From positions 1-39,042 of the forward strand of contig NZ_FMAQ01000004.1 of assembly GCF_900094945.1 (NCBI RefSeq): 39,042 nucleotides of DNA, written 5' to 3'. Below are positions 8,106 through 22,557 of the stretch, piece by piece. The notes under the pieces are model-generated. The model was given only the letters and a program-made list of their open reading frames with translations, was not told the origin of the DNA and did not search any database. Source of the DNA: Gilliamella bombicola. GTDB taxonomy: Bacteria; Pseudomonadota; Gammaproteobacteria; Enterobacterales; Orbaceae. The position numbers and the translations under genes are program-made. The first letter of the stretch is position 1. Each line of letters begins with the position of its first letter.

Positions 8106-9446
8106 TTATCGGCCGTAGCCTTTAAGGTTCGCTTTCTTTAACACTGACTCATAACGATTTGGCATCATTAAAGTCTGTACTTGTGCCATAAAATCCATGA
8201 TTACAACAACAACGATTAATAAAGATGTTCCGCCAAATTGAACAGGAACTTTCATCGCACTTGTCATAAACATTGGAACCAAACATACAAAAGTAATGTA
8301 GATTGCGCCAATTAGCGTTAAACGAGTCATTACTTTGTCAATATACTTAGATGTTTGTTCACCTGGACGAATACCTGGAATAAATGCACCAGATTTTTTA
8401 AGCTGATCCGCTGTTTCTCTAGGATTGAAAACCAATGCTGTATAGAAGAAACAGAAGAAAATAATCGCTACTGCAAAAAAGATTATGTATAACGGTTGAT
8501 CATGAGAGAAATATTGATTGATAAGCACCATAATATATCTCCATCCTTCACCATCTCCTTGGAACCAAGCAGCCATCATTGATGGTAACATAGCAATTGT
8601 TGAAGCAAATATTGCAGGAATAACGCCTGCCATATTAATCTTTAATGGTAAATGCGTACTTTGCGCAGCGTAAACACGACGACCTTGCTGGCGTTGCGCA
8701 TAATTAACAACAATTCGTCGTTGACCACGCTCAACAAACACAACAAAATAAGTAACACCAATAACTAATGCAGCAACAACTAATAATAAAATCGGATGCA
8801 ATGAACCAGAGCGAGCTTGTTCAATTGTTTCATAAATAGCATGAGGAAGACTTGCCACGATACCTGCAAAGATAATGATTGAAATACCATTACCTACACC
8901 TCGTTCAGTGATCTGCTCACCCAACCACATAAGAAACATAGTGCCAGTAACTAAGCTAACCGATGCAATAAAATAGAAAGAAAATCCTGGATTAATCACA
9001 ACTTTACCATAATCAGGAATATTCGGTAAACTAGTCGCAATACCAACAGCCTGTATAATCGCTAAAGCTAATGTGCCATAACGAGTGTACTGACTAATTT
9101 TTTTACGACCAGATTCACCTTCTTTCTTTAATTCTGCTAATTTAGGGCTAATTGCCGTTAATAACTGCACAATGATTGATGCAGAAATATAAGGCATTAT
9201 CCCTAAAGCAAAAATTGAAGCACGGCTTAAAGCACCACCAGAGAACATATTGAACATACCCACAAGACCATTTGATGATGCTCGTGTTAGTAAGTCCGAT
9301 AACGCTTTAGTATCAATACCAGGAACAGGAATGTAAGAACCAAGACGAAAAACAATAAGCGCTAAAAGCACAAACATCAAACGCCTTTTGAGTTCACCAC
9401 TGCCACCTCGTGCACTTTGAAAATCTAATCCTGGTTGCTTTGCCAT
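8106..9446 (-). CDS. secY: Protein translocase subunit SecY
   Basis: Channel-forming subunit of the SecYEG inner-membrane translocon. The 446 aa protein (E. coli 443) shows ten hydrophobic segments and the signatures [13 protein letters not shown] at the first membrane segment, [34 protein letters not shown] and the cytoplasmic loop [15 protein letters not shown], ending [10 protein letters not shown]. Located between rplO and rpmJ as in other gammaproteobacteria and presumably co-transcribed with the spc ribosomal genes. Confidence 0.99.
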   Translation of the reverse strand: MAKQPGLDFQSARGGSGELKRRLMFVLLALIVFRLGSYIPVPGIDTKALSDLLTRASSNGLVGMFNMFSGGALSRASIFALGIMPYISASIIVQLLTAISPKLAELKKEGESGRKKISQYTRYGTLALAIIQAVGIATSLPNIPDYGKVVINPGFSFYFIASVSLVTGTMFLMWLGEQITERGVGNGISIIIFAGIVASLPHAIYETIEQARSGSLHPILLLVVAALVIGVTYFVVFVERGQRRIVVNYAQRQQGRRVYAAQSTHLPLKINMAGVIPAIFASTIAMLPSMMAAWFQGDGEGWRYIMVLINQYFSHDQPLYIIFFAVAIIFFCFFYTALVFNPRETADQLKKSGAFIPGIRPGEQTSKYIDKVMTRLTLIGAIYITFVCLVPMFMTSAMKVPVQFGGTSLLIVVVVIMDFMAQVQTLMMPNRYESVLKKANLKGYGR

Positions 9447-9454
9447 CTTTCTAC

Positions 9455-9889
9455 TTATTCCTCAATTTTTCCGCCAGCAGCTTCAATTGCAGCTTTAGCA
9501 CCTTTAGTTACACGAATACCACGAACAGTTACTGGTTTAGTTACTTCACCAGATAACATGATTTTTGCATATTCAATTTGTGAGTTAATCACATTTGCAA
9601 CTTTTAAGCTATTTAGGTCAACAATATCGCCTTCAACTTTCATTAGATCTGAAAGACGAACTTGAGCTGTAACTTGAGCTTTACGAGAGGTAAAACCAAA
9701 TTTAGGTAAACGACGATATAAAGGCATTTGACCACCTTCAAAGCCGCGACGAACGCCACCGCCTGAACGAGATTTTTGACCTTTAACACCACGAGTACCT
9801 GTTTTACCTAGACCAGAACCGATTCCTCGGCCTAGACGTTTTGGTGCATGCTTTGAACCTTCAGCAGGAGATAAAGTATTTAAACGCAT
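9455..9889 (-). CDS. rplO: 50S ribosomal protein L15
   Basis: Late-assembling 23S-binding protein, 144 aa as in E. coli. The glycine-rich basic N-terminal tail ([20 protein letters not shown] and [20 protein letters not shown]) and the C-terminal [12 protein letters not shown] are typical. Eight nt before secY. Confidence 0.98.
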   Translation of the reverse strand: MRLNTLSPAEGSKHAPKRLGRGIGSGLGKTGTRGVKGQKSRSGGGVRRGFEGGQMPLYRRLPKFGFTSRKAQVTAQVRLSDLMKVEGDIVDLNSLKVANVINSQIEYAKIMLSGEVTKPVTVRGIRVTKGAKAAIEAAGGKIEE

Positions 9890-9894
9890 TACTA

Positions 9895-10074
9895 TTACTC
9901 CTCTACTTTAACCATGTAATAAACTTGGTTTACCATACCGCGAATCGCAGGTGTATCTTCACGCTCAACAGTATGACCAATACGACGTAATCCAAGACCA
10001 ACTAACGTCGCTTTATGCTTCGGTAGACGACCAATAGAACTACGGGTTTGTGTAATTTTAATTGTTTTTGCCAT
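9895..10074 (-). CDS. rpmD: 50S ribosomal protein L30
   Basis: A 59-codon gene on the minus strand: [20 protein letters not shown], then the conserved [20 protein letters not shown] and the end [12 protein letters not shown], the same length as E. coli L30. Its stop is 5 nt before rplO and its start 6 nt after rpsE. Confidence 0.97.
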   Translation of the reverse strand: MAKTIKITQTRSSIGRLPKHKATLVGLGLRRIGHTVEREDTPAIRGMVNQVYYMVKVEE

Positions 10075-10080
10075 GGCTAA

Positions 10081-10590
<510 letters not shown>

Positions 10591-10595
10591 CTACC

Positions 10596-10949
10596 TTAGA
10601 ACTGTAGGCCAGCTTCGCGAGCAGCATCTGCTAGCGCCTGAACTCGACCATGATATTGGAAACCCGAACGATCAAATGAAACTTCTTTGATATCTTTCGC
10701 TAATGCACGTTCAGCAATTGCTTTACCAACCGCTGCTGCTGCATCTTTGTTTCCGGTGTATTTTAAACTTTCACTGATAGCTTTTTCTAATGTAGAAGCG
10801 GCTGCCAGTACTTCTGATCCGTTTGGTGCGATAATCTGCGCATAAATATGACGCGGAGTACGGTGAACCACTAAGCGAGTTGCAAGTAGTTCATGCATCT
10901 TGCGACGCGCTTTAGTTGCACGACGGATACGAGCTGATTTCTTATCCAT
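10596..10949 (-). CDS. rplR: 50S ribosomal protein L18
   Basis: 5S rRNA-binding protein of the central protuberance, 117 aa as in E. coli. [32 protein letters not shown], and the C-terminus [20 protein letters not shown] with final F identify it. Confidence 0.98.
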   Translation of the reverse strand: MDKKSARIRRATKARRKMHELLATRLVVHRTPRHIYAQIIAPNGSEVLAAASTLEKAISESLKYTGNKDAAAAVGKAIAERALAKDIKEVSFDRSGFQYHGRVQALADAAREAGLQF

Positions 10950-10958
10950 AGTGTTACC

Positions 10959-11492
10959 TTACTTTTTCTTAGCTTCTTTAGTACGCACAACTTCATCTGC
11001 GTAACGAACACCTTTACCTTTATAAGGCTCAGGACGACGATAAGCACGGATATCAGCAGCTACTTGTCCAATTAACTGTTTATCAGCACTTTTTAGTACG
11101 ATTTCAGTTTGAGAAGGACATTCAGCTGTTACACCTGCAGGTAATTGATGTTCAATTGGATGTGAATATCCAAGAGATAAACCAATTGCATTACCTTTTA
11201 CTTGTGCACGATAACCGACACCAACTAGCTGAAGTTTTTTAGTAAAACCTTCAGTAACACCAATGACCATTGAATTAATCAATGCACGAGCAGTACCAGC
11301 TTGAGCCCAAGCATCTGCAAATCCATCACGAGGAGCAAATTTAATTTGACCTTCTTCTTGATTAATCACAACAGCATCATTTATTGTGCGAGATAACTCG
11401 CCATTTTTACCTTTAATCGTAATTACCTGACCATTGAGTTTTACCTCTACGCCAGCAGGAACAACGACAGGTGCTTTTGCAACACGAGACAT
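10959..11492 (-). CDS. rplF: 50S ribosomal protein L6
   Basis: 23S-binding protein near the factor-binding site, 177 aa as in E. coli. The duplicated fold is represented by [20 protein letters not shown] and by the C-terminal signature [18 protein letters not shown]. Confidence 0.98.
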   Translation of the reverse strand: MSRVAKAPVVVPAGVEVKLNGQVITIKGKNGELSRTINDAVVINQEEGQIKFAPRDGFADAWAQAGTARALINSMVIGVTEGFTKKLQLVGVGYRAQVKGNAIGLSLGYSHPIEHQLPAGVTAECPSQTEIVLKSADKQLIGQVAADIRAYRRPEPYKGKGVRYADEVVRTKEAKKK

Positions 11493-11503
11493 CTTTTTCT
11501 CCC

Positions 11504-11896
<393 letters not shown>

Positions 11897-11913
11897 CTAT
11901 AACACTCCCCTGA

Positions 11914-12219
11914 TTACCAACTTGCCTTTTTAAGACCAGGAATCTCACCACGCATGGCTGACTCACGAACCTTAATACGGCTTAAACCAAACTTACGAAG
12001 GACGCCATGAGGACGACCAGTTTGACGACAACGACGACGTTGACGTGATGGACTAGAATCACGAGGAAGCGTTTGCAATTTAAGCACTGCATTCCAACGA
12101 TCTTCATCTGATGCATTAAGATCAGAGATAATCGCTTTTAATTCTTGACGCTTTGCAAAATATTTTTCTGCTAGCTTTACGCGTTTCTTATCGCGTTCAA
12201 TCATTGATTGTTTAGCCAT
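11914..12219 (-). CDS. rpsN: 30S ribosomal protein S14 (zinc-free type)
   Basis: Small-subunit head protein, 101 aa as in E. coli. It opens [20 protein letters not shown] and has [20 protein letters not shown] without the paired CxxC motifs of the zinc form. L36 in this operon keeps its zinc ligands, so the two differ in zinc use. Confidence 0.98.
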   Translation of the reverse strand: MAKQSMIERDKKRVKLAEKYFAKRQELKAIISDLNASDEDRWNAVLKLQTLPRDSSPSRQRRRCRQTGRPHGVLRKFGLSRIKVRESAMRGEIPGLKKASW

Positions 12220-12230
12220 TATGCCCTACC

Positions 12231-12770
12231 TTACTTACGAAATGGGAAGTTAAAGGCAGATAATAAAGCTCGGCCTTCTTCATCTGATTGTGCACTTGTT
12301 GTGATAGTAATATCTAAACCACGAACACGATCAACTTTATCATAATCGATTTCAGGGAAAACGATTTGCTCACGAACACCCATGCTATAGTTACCACGAC
12401 CATCAAAAGATTTTGCGCTTAAACCACGAAAATCTCGAGTACGAGGAAGAGCAATATAAACTAGACGTTCAAAAAATTCCCACATACGTTCGCCACGTAA
12501 AGTGACTTTACAACCAATAGGATACCCTTGACGGATTTTAAAACCAGCAACTGATTTGCGTGCTTTTGTGACAAGTGGTTTTTGACCACTGATTGCAGCT
12601 AAATCTGCAACCGCATTATCTAATAATTTCTTATCAGTAATTGCTTCACCCACACCCATATTCAAGGTGATCTTTTCGATCCGAGGGACTTGCATGACAG
12701 ATTTGTAGCCAAACTGTTCTTGCAGTTTATTTACTACCTGTGCTTTGTAGTAATCATGCAGTTTCGCCAT
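12231..12770 (-). CDS. rplE: 50S ribosomal protein L5
   Basis: 5S rRNA-binding protein contacting S13 and P-site tRNA, 179 aa as in E. coli. The start is set at the ATG giving [11 protein letters not shown], with GGAG 6 nt upstream; a TTG further up at 12782 would add four residues not found in the family. Signatures: [50 protein letters not shown]. Confidence 0.98.
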   Translation of the reverse strand: MAKLHDYYKAQVVNKLQEQFGYKSVMQVPRIEKITLNMGVGEAITDKKLLDNAVADLAAISGQKPLVTKARKSVAGFKIRQGYPIGCKVTLRGERMWEFFERLVYIALPRTRDFRGLSAKSFDGRGNYSMGVREQIVFPEIDYDKVDRVRGLDITITTSAQSDEEGRALLSAFNFPFRK

Positions 12771-12787
12771 CGTACACTCCAAATTAC

Positions 12788-13102
12788 TTAATTGATTAAT
12801 TCATTAGTAGACTTATAAAAACGGACTTTTTTACCGTCTTCAATACGAAAGCCTACGCGATCTGCTTTGCCTGTAGCTGGGTTGAAAATTGCTACGTTAG
12901 AAACATTAATTGCTGCTTCTTTTTCAACAATTCCACCTTCTTGATTTAATGCAGGTACTGGTTTTTGATGTTTTTTCACCAAATTAATACCTTCAACAAT
13001 CACTTTGCCTGTAGACAAAACGCTTTTTACTTTACCGCGTTTACCTTTATCTTTACCGGTTAACACGATAACTTCATCTTCTCGACGGATTTTCGCTGCC
13101 AT
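12788..13102 (-). CDS. rplX: 50S ribosomal protein L24
   Basis: Assembly-initiating 23S-binding protein, 104 aa as in E. coli. The KOW motif is visible near the N-terminus ([20 protein letters not shown]) and the ending [11 protein letters not shown] fits. Ten nt after rplN. Confidence 0.98.
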   Translation of the reverse strand: MAAKIRREDEVIVLTGKDKGKRGKVKSVLSTGKVIVEGINLVKKHQKPVPALNQEGGIVEKEAAINVSNVAIFNPATGKADRVGFRIEDGKKVRFYKSTNELIN

Positions 13103-13112
13103 TACCCGCTCC

Positions 13113-13606
<494 letters not shown>

Positions 13607-13620
13607 TAAAATGGATAGCA

Positions 13621-13650
13621 TAAAATAAACGGCCACTCAGCCGTTTATTA
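13621..13650 (-). terminator. Hairpin separating the S10 and spc operons
   Basis: AATAAACGGC (13624-13633) and GCCGTTTATT (13640-13649) pair perfectly over 10 bp around a 6-nt loop. Read on the minus strand it is followed by TTA, with T-rich sequence inside the 3' arm. It lies 30 nt after the rpsQ stop, in a 195-nt gap that is the largest within the ribosomal block. Confidence 0.75.
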
Positions 13651-13679
13651 TATTATGTACAGTTTTTAATCAAAAAAGA

Positions 13680-13940
13680 TTAGATAACTGCTTTTTCAAC
13701 GATTCGAACAAGAGTCCAAGATTTGGTTTTTGATAATGGACGACACTCTTTAATTTCTACAGTATCACCAATACCACACTCGTTGTTTTCATCATGTACA
13801 TGCAATTTAGTCGTACGTTTAATGAACTTACCATATAACGGATGCTTCACTTTACGTTCAATAGCAACAGTAATAGATTTATCCATTTTGTCGCTAATAA
13901 CACGACCTTGCTGAGTACGAATTTTTACTTCAGTAGTCAT
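13680..13940 (-). CDS. rpsQ: 30S ribosomal protein S17
   Basis: 16S-binding protein with an OB fold, 86 aa from the chosen ATG ([20 protein letters not shown]); E. coli has 84. A GTG three codons upstream (13949) would overlap the rpmC stop and is less likely. Signatures: [20 protein letters not shown] and [20 protein letters not shown]. Last gene of the S10 operon. Confidence 0.97.
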   Translation of the reverse strand: MTTEVKIRTQQGRVISDKMDKSITVAIERKVKHPLYGKFIKRTTKLHVHDENNECGIGDTVEIKECRPLSKTKSWTLVRIVEKAVI

Positions 13941-13941
13941 A

Positions 13942-14133
13942 TTACGCACCCGCCTTCTCAGTTAATAACGTTTTAACACGTGCAATATTACGACGCACTT
14001 GTTTTAACATATGAGTCTGTGTTAACTGACCTCCAGCTAATTGCATACGTAAGTTAAATTGCTCACGTAATAAATTAAGAAGTTCAGTATTTAACTCTTC
14101 AACGCTTTTTTCGCGTAGCTCTTTTGCTTTCAT
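13942..14133 (-). CDS. rpmC: 50S ribosomal protein L29
   Basis: Small alpha-helical 23S-binding protein near the exit tunnel, 63 aa as in E. coli. [20 protein letters not shown] and the C-terminal [13 protein letters not shown] are near-identical to the E. coli protein. Its start directly abuts the rplP stop and its stop is 1 nt from the rpsQ ATG, indicating tight coupling. Confidence 0.98.
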   Translation of the reverse strand: MKAKELREKSVEELNTELLNLLREQFNLRMQLAGGQLTQTHMLKQVRRNIARVKTLLTEKAGA

Positions 14134-14556
<423 letters not shown>

Positions 14557-15294
14557 TTATTGTTTTCGGCCTTTTCGCTGCTTTTTCGGTTGAGCAGCAG
14601 GTTGTTTTTCTGCTTGTTCAACGGCAGCCATACCACCAAGGATCTCACCTTTGAAGATCCACACTTTAACACCAATAATACCATAGGTAGTTAATGCTTC
14701 AGACAAACCATAGTCGATGTCCGCTCGTAATGTGTGTAAAGGTACACGACCTTCACGATACCATTCGCTACGAGCAATTTCAGCGCCGCCTAAACGACCA
14801 CTTACTTCAACTTTGATACCTTTAGCACCCGCCTTCATTGCATTTTGAACCGCACGTTTCATAGCACGACGGAACATAACACGGCGTTCTAATTGAGAAG
14901 TGATACTATCAGCAACTAATTTTGCATCAAGTTCTGGTTTACGAACTTCAGCAATATTAATTTGTACTGCAACATCACGTTTTTCTCTTTTGTCTTTATA
15001 TTTATTGACAATAGAAGCTACGGCATTACGTAATTTTTCAACGTCCTCGCCTTTTTTACCAATCACAATACCCGGACGAGCAGTGTGGATAGTAATACGA
15101 ACGTTAGTTTCTGCTGAACGATCGATCACAATCTTAGAGATTGACGCTTGAGCTAATTCTTTGTTCAAGAACTGACGCACTCTAAAATCACTTTCTAAAT
15201 TATCAGCGAATGTCTTTGTACCCGAATACCATGTAGATGTCCAAGGCTTGACGATGCCTAAACGGATACCATTTGGATTTACTTTTTGACCCAT
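14557..15294 (-). CDS. rpsC: 30S ribosomal protein S3
   Basis: Small-subunit protein forming the mRNA entry channel, with helicase activity together with S4 and S5. It opens [20 protein letters not shown] and contains a KH domain ([20 protein letters not shown]) and the C-terminal domain block [20 protein letters not shown]. At 245 aa it is 12 longer than E. coli S3; the extra length is a basic, Gln/Pro/Ala-rich tail ([16 protein letters not shown]). Confidence 0.98.
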   Translation of the reverse strand: MGQKVNPNGIRLGIVKPWTSTWYSGTKTFADNLESDFRVRQFLNKELAQASISKIVIDRSAETNVRITIHTARPGIVIGKKGEDVEKLRNAVASIVNKYKDKREKRDVAVQINIAEVRKPELDAKLVADSITSQLERRVMFRRAMKRAVQNAMKAGAKGIKVEVSGRLGGAEIARSEWYREGRVPLHTLRADIDYGLSEALTTYGIIGVKVWIFKGEILGGMAAVEQAEKQPAAQPKKQRKGRKQ

Positions 15295-15308
15295 TGCTAT
15301 TCTCCAGC

Positions 15309-15650
<342 letters not shown>

Positions 15651-15654
15651 CTAC

Positions 15655-15948
<294 letters not shown>

Positions 15949-15952
15949 TTAA

Positions 15953-16795
<843 letters not shown>

Positions 16796-17098
16796 TTACT
16801 CAGCGACGCCAGCAAGGTCTAAATTTTGACCTTCTGCTAAAGTAACGTAAGCTTTTTTCCAGTCGCTACGGCGACCGATTTGTTGACCACGACGTTTAAC
16901 TTTGCCTTTAACAACAAGAGTATTAACGTCATCTACTTTAACTTCAAATAGTTGTTCAACTGCGGCTTTAATCTCTCTCTTAGTAGCATCTTTAGCAACT
17001 TTCAATACTAATGTATTTGTTTTTTCCATTGAAATAGATGCTTTTTCAGAAACATGTGGTGCTCGCAGGACTTTAAGCAGACGCTCTTCACGAATCAT
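16796..17098 (-). CDS. rplW: 50S ribosomal protein L23
   Basis: Tunnel-exit protein that docks trigger factor and SRP, 100 aa as in E. coli. Signatures: [20 protein letters not shown] and [17 protein letters not shown]; the conserved Glu of the trigger-factor site lies in the APHVSEKA block. Overlaps the rplD stop by 4 nt (ATGA), indicating translational coupling. Confidence 0.98.
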   Translation of the reverse strand: MIREERLLKVLRAPHVSEKASISMEKTNTLVLKVAKDATKREIKAAVEQLFEVKVDDVNTLVVKGKVKRRGQQIGRRSDWKKAYVTLAEGQNLDLAGVAE

Positions 17099-17697
17099 GC
17101 TAACATCTCCTCTACTTGTTTAACAGCATCAACAGTGATAACCACTTTGTCAAATGCAATCAAACTAACTGGATCAATACCTGCCACATCACGCACATCA
17201 ACTTTATGCAAGTTGCGTGCTGCTAAGAAAAGATTTTCATCAACTTCAGATGCGATAATAAGAACATCATTAAGGTTCATATCATTTAATTTCTGAGTTA
17301 ATAATTTAGTCTTAGGTGCTTCAACAGTAAATGTTTCAACCACAACTAAACGTTCTTGACGCACTAATTCAGAGAAAATACTCTTTAATGCACCACGATA
17401 CATTTTACGGTTAACTTTTTGGCTATGATCTTGCGGTTTTGCTGCAAATGTCACACCACCACTACGCCAAATTGGGCTCTTAACAGAACCTGCACGAGCA
17501 CGACCTGTGCCTTTTTGACGCCATGGTTTTTTGCCTGAACCAGCGATTTCTGCACGAGTTTTTTGTGCGCGAGAACCTTGACGAGCAGCAGATGCATAAG
17601 CAACAACTACTTGATGAACTAACGCTTCATTAAACTCACGTCCGAAGGTAGTTTCGGAAACAGAAAGCGCTTGCGCGTCTTTTACTACTAATTCCAT
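17095..17697 (-). CDS. rplD: 50S ribosomal protein L4 (S10-operon regulator)
   Basis: 23S-binding protein whose loop reaches into the exit tunnel and, in E. coli, the autogenous repressor of the S10 operon at transcription and translation levels. The start is set at the ATG giving [20 protein letters not shown], with GAGGAG upstream, for 200 aa (E. coli 201). The open frame extends 14 codons further into the rplC end but does not match the family. Signatures: [20 protein letters not shown] and VKQVEEMLA. Its likely mRNA target is the leader at 18684-18874. Confidence 0.98.
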   Translation of the reverse strand: MELVVKDAQALSVSETTFGREFNEALVHQVVVAYASAARQGSRAQKTRAEIAGSGKKPWRQKGTGRARAGSVKSPIWRSGGVTFAAKPQDHSQKVNRKMYRGALKSIFSELVRQERLVVVETFTVEAPKTKLLTQKLNDMNLNDVLIIASEVDENLFLAARNLHKVDVRDVAGIDPVSLIAFDKVVITVDAVKQVEEMLA

Positions 17698-17713
17698 CTC
17701 TATCTCCTCGACG

Positions 17714-18340
17714 TTAAGCCTTGATTGCCGGTTTAACAATTACGTCACTATTGATTGCGCCAGGAACTGCACCTTTAATTAATAAAAGATTACGTTCAGC
17801 ATCAACACGTACAATATCTAAGTTTTGAACGGTTACACGTTCATTACCTAAGTGACCTGCCATTTTACGACCTTTGAACACTTTACCTGGAGTTTGGTTT
17901 TGACCGATAGAGCCATGACCACGGTGTGCCAAAGAGTTACCATGAGTTGCATCTTGAGTACGGAAATTCCAACGCTTAGTTACGCCAGCAAAACCTTTAC
18001 CTTTAGATGTTCCAGTAACATCAACTTTTTTAACGTCTGTGAAAATATCAACGTTAATACTTTGACCTACAGTAAATTCGCCTTCTTCAAAACGGAATTC
18101 CCATAGACCACGACCAGCTTCAACGCCAGCCTTAGCGAAATGACCTGCTTCAGGCTTGTTTACGCGACTTGCTTTTTTGCTGCCAGTAGTAACCTGAATA
18201 GCTTGATAACCATCATTCTCAAGTGTTTTAACTTGAGTAACACGGTTGCTTTGAACTTCAACTACGGTGACAGGAATAGAAACACCCTCTTCGGTAAAGA
18301 TGCGTGTCATTCCTACTTTACGACCGATTAAACCAATCAT
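17714..18340 (-). CDS. rplC: 50S ribosomal protein L3
   Basis: Assembly-initiator 23S-binding protein, 208 aa (E. coli 209). It opens [20 protein letters not shown] and contains [20 protein letters not shown]; the Gln in GQNQTPGKV corresponds to the residue methylated by PrmB in E. coli. Confidence 0.98.
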   Translation of the reverse strand: MIGLIGRKVGMTRIFTEEGVSIPVTVVEVQSNRVTQVKTLENDGYQAIQVTTGSKKASRVNKPEAGHFAKAGVEAGRGLWEFRFEEGEFTVGQSINVDIFTDVKKVDVTGTSKGKGFAGVTKRWNFRTQDATHGNSLAHRGHGSIGQNQTPGKVFKGRKMAGHLGNERVTVQNLDIVRVDAERNLLLIKGAVPGAINSDVIVKPAIKA

Positions 18341-18371
18341 TGTTTCGACCTCTCAATCATTCAGCTCAGGA

Positions 18372-18874
<503 letters not shown>

Positions 18875-18880
18875 GGGTGG

Positions 18881-18909
18881 ATTATACTCCTTTAGTTAAC
18901 TAACGGCAA
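18881..18909 (-). promoter_or_regulatory. S10-operon promoter
   Basis: On the minus strand, -35 TTGCCG (complement of 18904-18909), an exact 17-bp spacer and a perfect -10 TATAAT (complement of 18881-18886), followed by CCACCC, a GC-rich discriminator typical of growth-rate and ppGpp-controlled promoters. The spacer contains the 12-bp palindrome TTAGTTAACTAA. Confidence 0.8.
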
Positions 18910-18951
18910 GAAATAAATACAGATATTTGGGTTTAAAAATAAAGCGTTTTT

Positions 18952-18997
18952 TCTGGTTAGTAATTTACCAACATCAGATTTTAATCATCTAACCAGA
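18952..18997. repeat. Inverted repeat downstream of fdx
   Basis: TCTGGTTAG (18952-18960) and CTAACCAGA (18989-18997) are perfect 9-bp arms separated by 28 nt. On the minus strand the downstream flank is AAAAAACGC, not a T-run, so it is not a canonical terminator. It may still mark the 3' end of the isc transcript. I see nothing else in 18910-19049. Confidence 0.45.
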
Positions 18998-19049
18998 TTT
19001 AATATTTATTTTATATAGTGAGGTAATCATTCGTCATCATGATAACGAG

Positions 19050-19388
19050 TCAATGATCTTCTTTGGCGTGATTAAGGCTATATCTCGGAATCTCGACCTC
19101 TAGATCTTGATTCGTGACGCGAGCTTGACAACTTAAACGGCTATGAGGTTCAACACCCCACGCTTTGTCTAGCATGTCATCTTCTTGCTCATCACTTTCT
19201 TCTAAAGAATCGAACCCTTTGCGAACAATACAGTGGCATGTAGAACAAGCACATGACATTTCACATGCATGCTCAATTTCAATATCATTGCGCAATGCCA
19301 CTTCTAAAATAGATTCGCCTTCTTGTGCCTCAACAGTTTTTCCTTCTGGGCAAAGATCGGCATTCGGTAAAAAAGTAATTTTTGGCAT
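19050..19388 (-). CDS. fdx: ISC system [2Fe-2S] ferredoxin
   Basis: Electron donor for Fe-S cluster assembly on IscU in the cytoplasm. The 112 aa protein (E. coli Fdx 111) has the plant-type ferredoxin fold with cluster ligands C42, C48, C51 and C87 (HACEMSCACSTCHC and LSCQARV) and the extra Cys46 typical of Isc ferredoxins. Last gene of the isc operon, 14 nt after hscA. The small gene iscX that normally follows in gammaproteobacteria is not present before the S10 promoter. Confidence 0.97.
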   Translation of the reverse strand: MPKITFLPNADLCPEGKTVEAQEGESILEVALRNDIEIEHACEMSCACSTCHCIVRKGFDSLEESDEQEDDMLDKAWGVEPHSRLSCQARVTNQDLEVEIPRYSLNHAKEDH

Positions 19389-19402
19389 AATAATCTCGTT
19401 AG

Positions 19403-21262
19403 TTAAATATCATCAATTCTATGACCAGTTAAAGCATGACGAATAGACCTATCCATTCGCTTGGCAGCAAAATCTTGTGTCACGTTATCTACAATTTTTA
19501 TTTGCTTTTCAATTGCGTAACTATTATCTGATTCACTCGCTACTTGTAATTGATGCTTAGCTGCTAAAATCAGGTTCAGTTCCTTTTCATTTAATAAGTC
19601 AGCATCTTTATCTAAGGCACTTTGTAAGCTTTCAAGCACTCTAGCAGCCTCAACTTTTTGTTCAGCAAGCATTCGAATCTGTTTATCTTGCTCTGCATTA
19701 CTGATTGAATCTTGAATCATATCAGCAATTTCATTATCAGTTAATCCATATGAAGGTTTTACTTGGATAGTCGCTTCAATACCCGTCGATTTTTCCATTG
19801 CTGTAACATTTAATAAACCATCAGCATCAACTTGAAAAGTCACCCTAATGTGCGCACCACCAGCCGGCATTGGTGGGATACCTTGCAATGTAAAACGAGC
19901 CAACGATCGACAGTCAGCAACACTTTCGCGTTCTCCTTGTAAAACATGAATCATCATCGCTGTTTGACCATCTTTAAAAGTGGTGAATTCTTGAGCCCTT
20001 GCACACGGAATCGTGCTATTACGTGGAATGATTTTTTCAACCAATTCGCCCATGATTTCAATGCCTAACGACAATGGGATCACATCAAGTAATAACATCT
20101 CTGAATCAGGCTTATTTCCAACCAAAATATCAGCTTGAATAGCTGCACCAATGGCAACTACTTTATCCGGATCAATAGAGGTTAATGGATTCGTTTTGAA
20201 ATAATGTCCCACTGATTCTCTTACTAATGGCACTCGAGTAGAGCCACCAACCATAACAACTTCAACCACTTCATCTACACTAATCTCGGCATCTTTTAAC
20301 GCTCGGCGACAAACGGCTAAAGTACGTTTAACCAATGGCTCAATTAATTGTTGAAATTGCTGGCGGGTAATAGTCAACGACTGATTATCAATCGACAATA
20401 CAGCCGAATCTTGACGACTCAGTAAAATCTTTATTTCAGTCGCTTGGTTACTAATTTTTTGATTAATGTAAGGGTCTTTATTATTAACTAATCCTAATTC
20501 CCTCTTTATATAGTCAGCCAGTAACCGATCAAAATCATCACCACCAAGTGCAGAATCACCACTGGTTGCTAAGACTTCAAAAACACCTTTATTTAACCGC
20601 AAAATAGAAATATCAAAAGTACCACCACCTAAATCATAAACAGCGATAACCCCTTCCTTTCCTGAATCTAAACCATAGGCAATCGCAGCTGCTGTAGGCT
20701 CATTGAGTAAACGCAGTACATGCAAACCAGCTAATTTTGCAGCATCTTTTGTTGCTTGCCGTTGTGCATCATCAAAATAAGCCGGCACGGTAATAACAAC
20801 CCCATCAATTTCACCTTGCAAACTCTCTTTTGCTCGCTCAGCTAAAGCGGTTAGAATTTCTGATGAAACTTGTATTGGATTGACTTGATCATTAGGCAAA
20901 TTTAATAAAGGAACACCATTTTCAGTTTGTGAAAAAGTATAAGGAAAATGTGATAAATCTATATCAGATAAACTTCGCCCCATTAATCGCTTAATAGAAC
21001 TGACAGTATTTTGCGGATCATTAACGGCATTGTCTTTGGCATTTTTTCCAATCGTAATAATGGGGTTATCATCATGATCAACACCATAATGCACAACGGA
21101 TGGTAACAATGAATTACCTTCTAAATCAGGCAATACCTCTGCTTGTCCGCTTCTAACTGTTGCTACTAATGAATTAGTTGTGCCAAGATCAATCCCCACC
21201 GCAAGGCGACGCTGATGTGGTAAAGGAGTTTGCCCTGGTTCACTGATCTGTAATAATGCCAT
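19403..21262 (-). CDS. hscA: Fe-S biogenesis Hsp70 chaperone HscA
   Basis: Specialised Hsp70 that, with HscB, drives cluster transfer from IscU by binding its LPPVK motif. The 619 aa protein (E. coli 616) has the ATPase domain ([13 protein letters not shown] at 24-36; [28 protein letters not shown]), the beta substrate-binding domain from about 390 ([20 protein letters not shown]) and a helical lid. It lacks the DnaK-like acidic C-terminal tail and has the N-terminal extension usual for HscA ([11 protein letters not shown]). Confidence 0.98.
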   Translation of the reverse strand: MALLQISEPGQTPLPHQRRLAVGIDLGTTNSLVATVRSGQAEVLPDLEGNSLLPSVVHYGVDHDDNPIITIGKNAKDNAVNDPQNTVSSIKRLMGRSLSDIDLSHFPYTFSQTENGVPLLNLPNDQVNPIQVSSEILTALAERAKESLQGEIDGVVITVPAYFDDAQRQATKDAAKLAGLHVLRLLNEPTAAAIAYGLDSGKEGVIAVYDLGGGTFDISILRLNKGVFEVLATSGDSALGGDDFDRLLADYIKRELGLVNNKDPYINQKISNQATEIKILLSRQDSAVLSIDNQSLTITRQQFQQLIEPLVKRTLAVCRRALKDAEISVDEVVEVVMVGGSTRVPLVRESVGHYFKTNPLTSIDPDKVVAIGAAIQADILVGNKPDSEMLLLDVIPLSLGIEIMGELVEKIIPRNSTIPCARAQEFTTFKDGQTAMMIHVLQGERESVADCRSLARFTLQGIPPMPAGGAHIRVTFQVDADGLLNVTAMEKSTGIEATIQVKPSYGLTDNEIADMIQDSISNAEQDKQIRMLAEQKVEAARVLESLQSALDKDADLLNEKELNLILAAKHQLQVASESDNSYAIEKQIKIVDNVTQDFAAKRMDRSIRHALTGHRIDDI

Positions 21263-21298
21263 TTAATCTATCTCTATCGATACGTTACTTATTTTAAA

Positions 21299-21817
21299 TT
21301 ATAAATCAAATTGCTTTTCTTGTAACTTTTCGATTTGCTCAATCAACCTAGCAAGATAGCGGATTTTATAGATCTGGTTAAGTGCAGTTGACCAATCTTG
21401 TTTAGCAATAAATTGTAATAATTCATTATAAACGGTATTTTGACGCGCAATAATTTCAGCATGAAAATCATCTAATAACTCAAAATTACCTTTGCTTTCG
21501 ATATCATCAAGTCTTTCACGTAAAACAAATTGCTCCATTAAAAAATCGGCATCATGAATAATATTTTGTTCAGTTGCCACATCAAAACCTTGTAGAGATA
21601 AAAAATACTCGGCCGCTTTGATTGGATTTTTTAACGTACGGTAACCATCATTAATGGTTGCAGATTTTTGAACAATTGCCACTTTATCGTTATCGGTTGC
21701 AACGGCAAAATTATCTGGATGATATTGCCTTTGCAATTGCTGATAATGATTTGTTAGCTCAGCGGTATTCACAGGTAATTGAACCGGCAAATTAAATAGC
21801 TCAAAGTAATTAACCAT
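21299..21817 (-). CDS. hscB: Fe-S cluster co-chaperone HscB
   Basis: J-protein that delivers IscU to HscA and stimulates its ATPase. The N-terminal J domain carries H33-P34-D35 (QRQYHPDNF), and the C-terminal three-helix IscU-binding domain contains FLMEQFVLRERLDDIE. The start is placed at the ATG giving MVNYFELFNLP (172 aa; E. coli 171). A TTG five codons upstream abuts the iscA stop and is less likely. Confidence 0.95.
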   Translation of the reverse strand: MVNYFELFNLPVQLPVNTAELTNHYQQLQRQYHPDNFAVATDNDKVAIVQKSATINDGYRTLKNPIKAAEYFLSLQGFDVATEQNIIHDADFLMEQFVLRERLDDIESKGNFELLDDFHAEIIARQNTVYNELLQFIAKQDWSTALNQIYKIRYLARLIEQIEKLQEKQFDL

Positions 21818-21832
21818 AATTATTGTGTCCAA

Positions 21833-22156
21833 TTACACATTAAAGCTTTCACCACAACCACATTCGTGTTGTACATTGGGATTATTAAACTTGAAACCTT
21901 CGTTTAATCCTTCTTTAACAAAATCAAGTTCAGTACCATCAATATAGACTAAGCTCTTTTTGTCGACGATAACTTTGACATGTTTGTCTTCAAAGACACT
22001 ATCATCATCATTAATCACATCGGCAAACTCTAAAACATACGCCATACCAGAACAACCGGATGTTTTAACACCTAATCGTAGCCCAACACCTTTTCCTCGA
22101 TTAGTAAGGAAAGCTTGGACACGATCAGCTGCGCTATGAGTCAATGTGATTGCCAT
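21833..22156 (-). CDS. iscA: A-type Fe-S carrier IscA
   Basis: A-type scaffold/carrier that passes clusters, especially [4Fe-4S], to client proteins. The 107 aa protein has the three ligand cysteines C35 ([12 protein letters not shown]), C99 and C101 (HECGCGESF), same length and positions as E. coli IscA. Its start codon overlaps the iscU stop by 1 nt (TAATG), implying coupled translation. Confidence 0.98.
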   Translation of the reverse strand: MAITLTHSAADRVQAFLTNRGKGVGLRLGVKTSGCSGMAYVLEFADVINDDDSVFEDKHVKVIVDKKSLVYIDGTELDFVKEGLNEGFKFNNPNVQHECGCGESFNV

Positions 22157-22542
22157 TAGCGTTGTCCTTTTTTGGTTTTATAGTCTTCAATAGCTGCTTT
22201 AATTGCATCTTCCGCTAAAATCGAACAATGAATTTTAACTGGAGGTAAAGCAAGTTCTTTAGCAATATCCGTATTTTTGATAGCTCCTGCTTCGTCTAAT
22301 GATTTACCTTTTATCCATTCAGTAACCAAAGAACTTGATGCAATGGCACTACCACAACCATAAGTTTTAAACTTAGCATCTTCAATAATGCCGTTATCAT
22401 TCACTTTAATTTGTAGACGCATCACATCCCCACACGCTGGTGCGCCAACCATACCGCTACCAACATTAGGATCATTTTGATCAAATGAACCAACATTACG
22501 AGGATTTTCATAATGATCAACAACTTTTTCACTATATGCCAT
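22156..22542 (-). CDS. iscU: Fe-S cluster scaffold IscU
   Basis: Scaffold on which [2Fe-2S] clusters are built from IscS-supplied sulfur. The 128 aa protein keeps C37 (APACGDVM), C63 ([11 protein letters not shown]) and C106 ([12 protein letters not shown]) as ligands, and the HscA-recognised LPPVK at 99-103. Same size as E. coli IscU. Confidence 0.99.
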   Translation of the reverse strand: MAYSEKVVDHYENPRNVGSFDQNDPNVGSGMVGAPACGDVMRLQIKVNDNGIIEDAKFKTYGCGSAIASSSLVTEWIKGKSLDEAGAIKNTDIAKELALPPVKIHCSILAEDAIKAAIEDYKTKKGQR

Positions 22543-22557
22543 AATTTACTCCTAATT

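Noticed and set aside
12771-12782. Upstream TTG start for rplE
   Set aside because: It would add four residues absent from L5 proteins and would consume the GGAG site that precedes the normal ATG.
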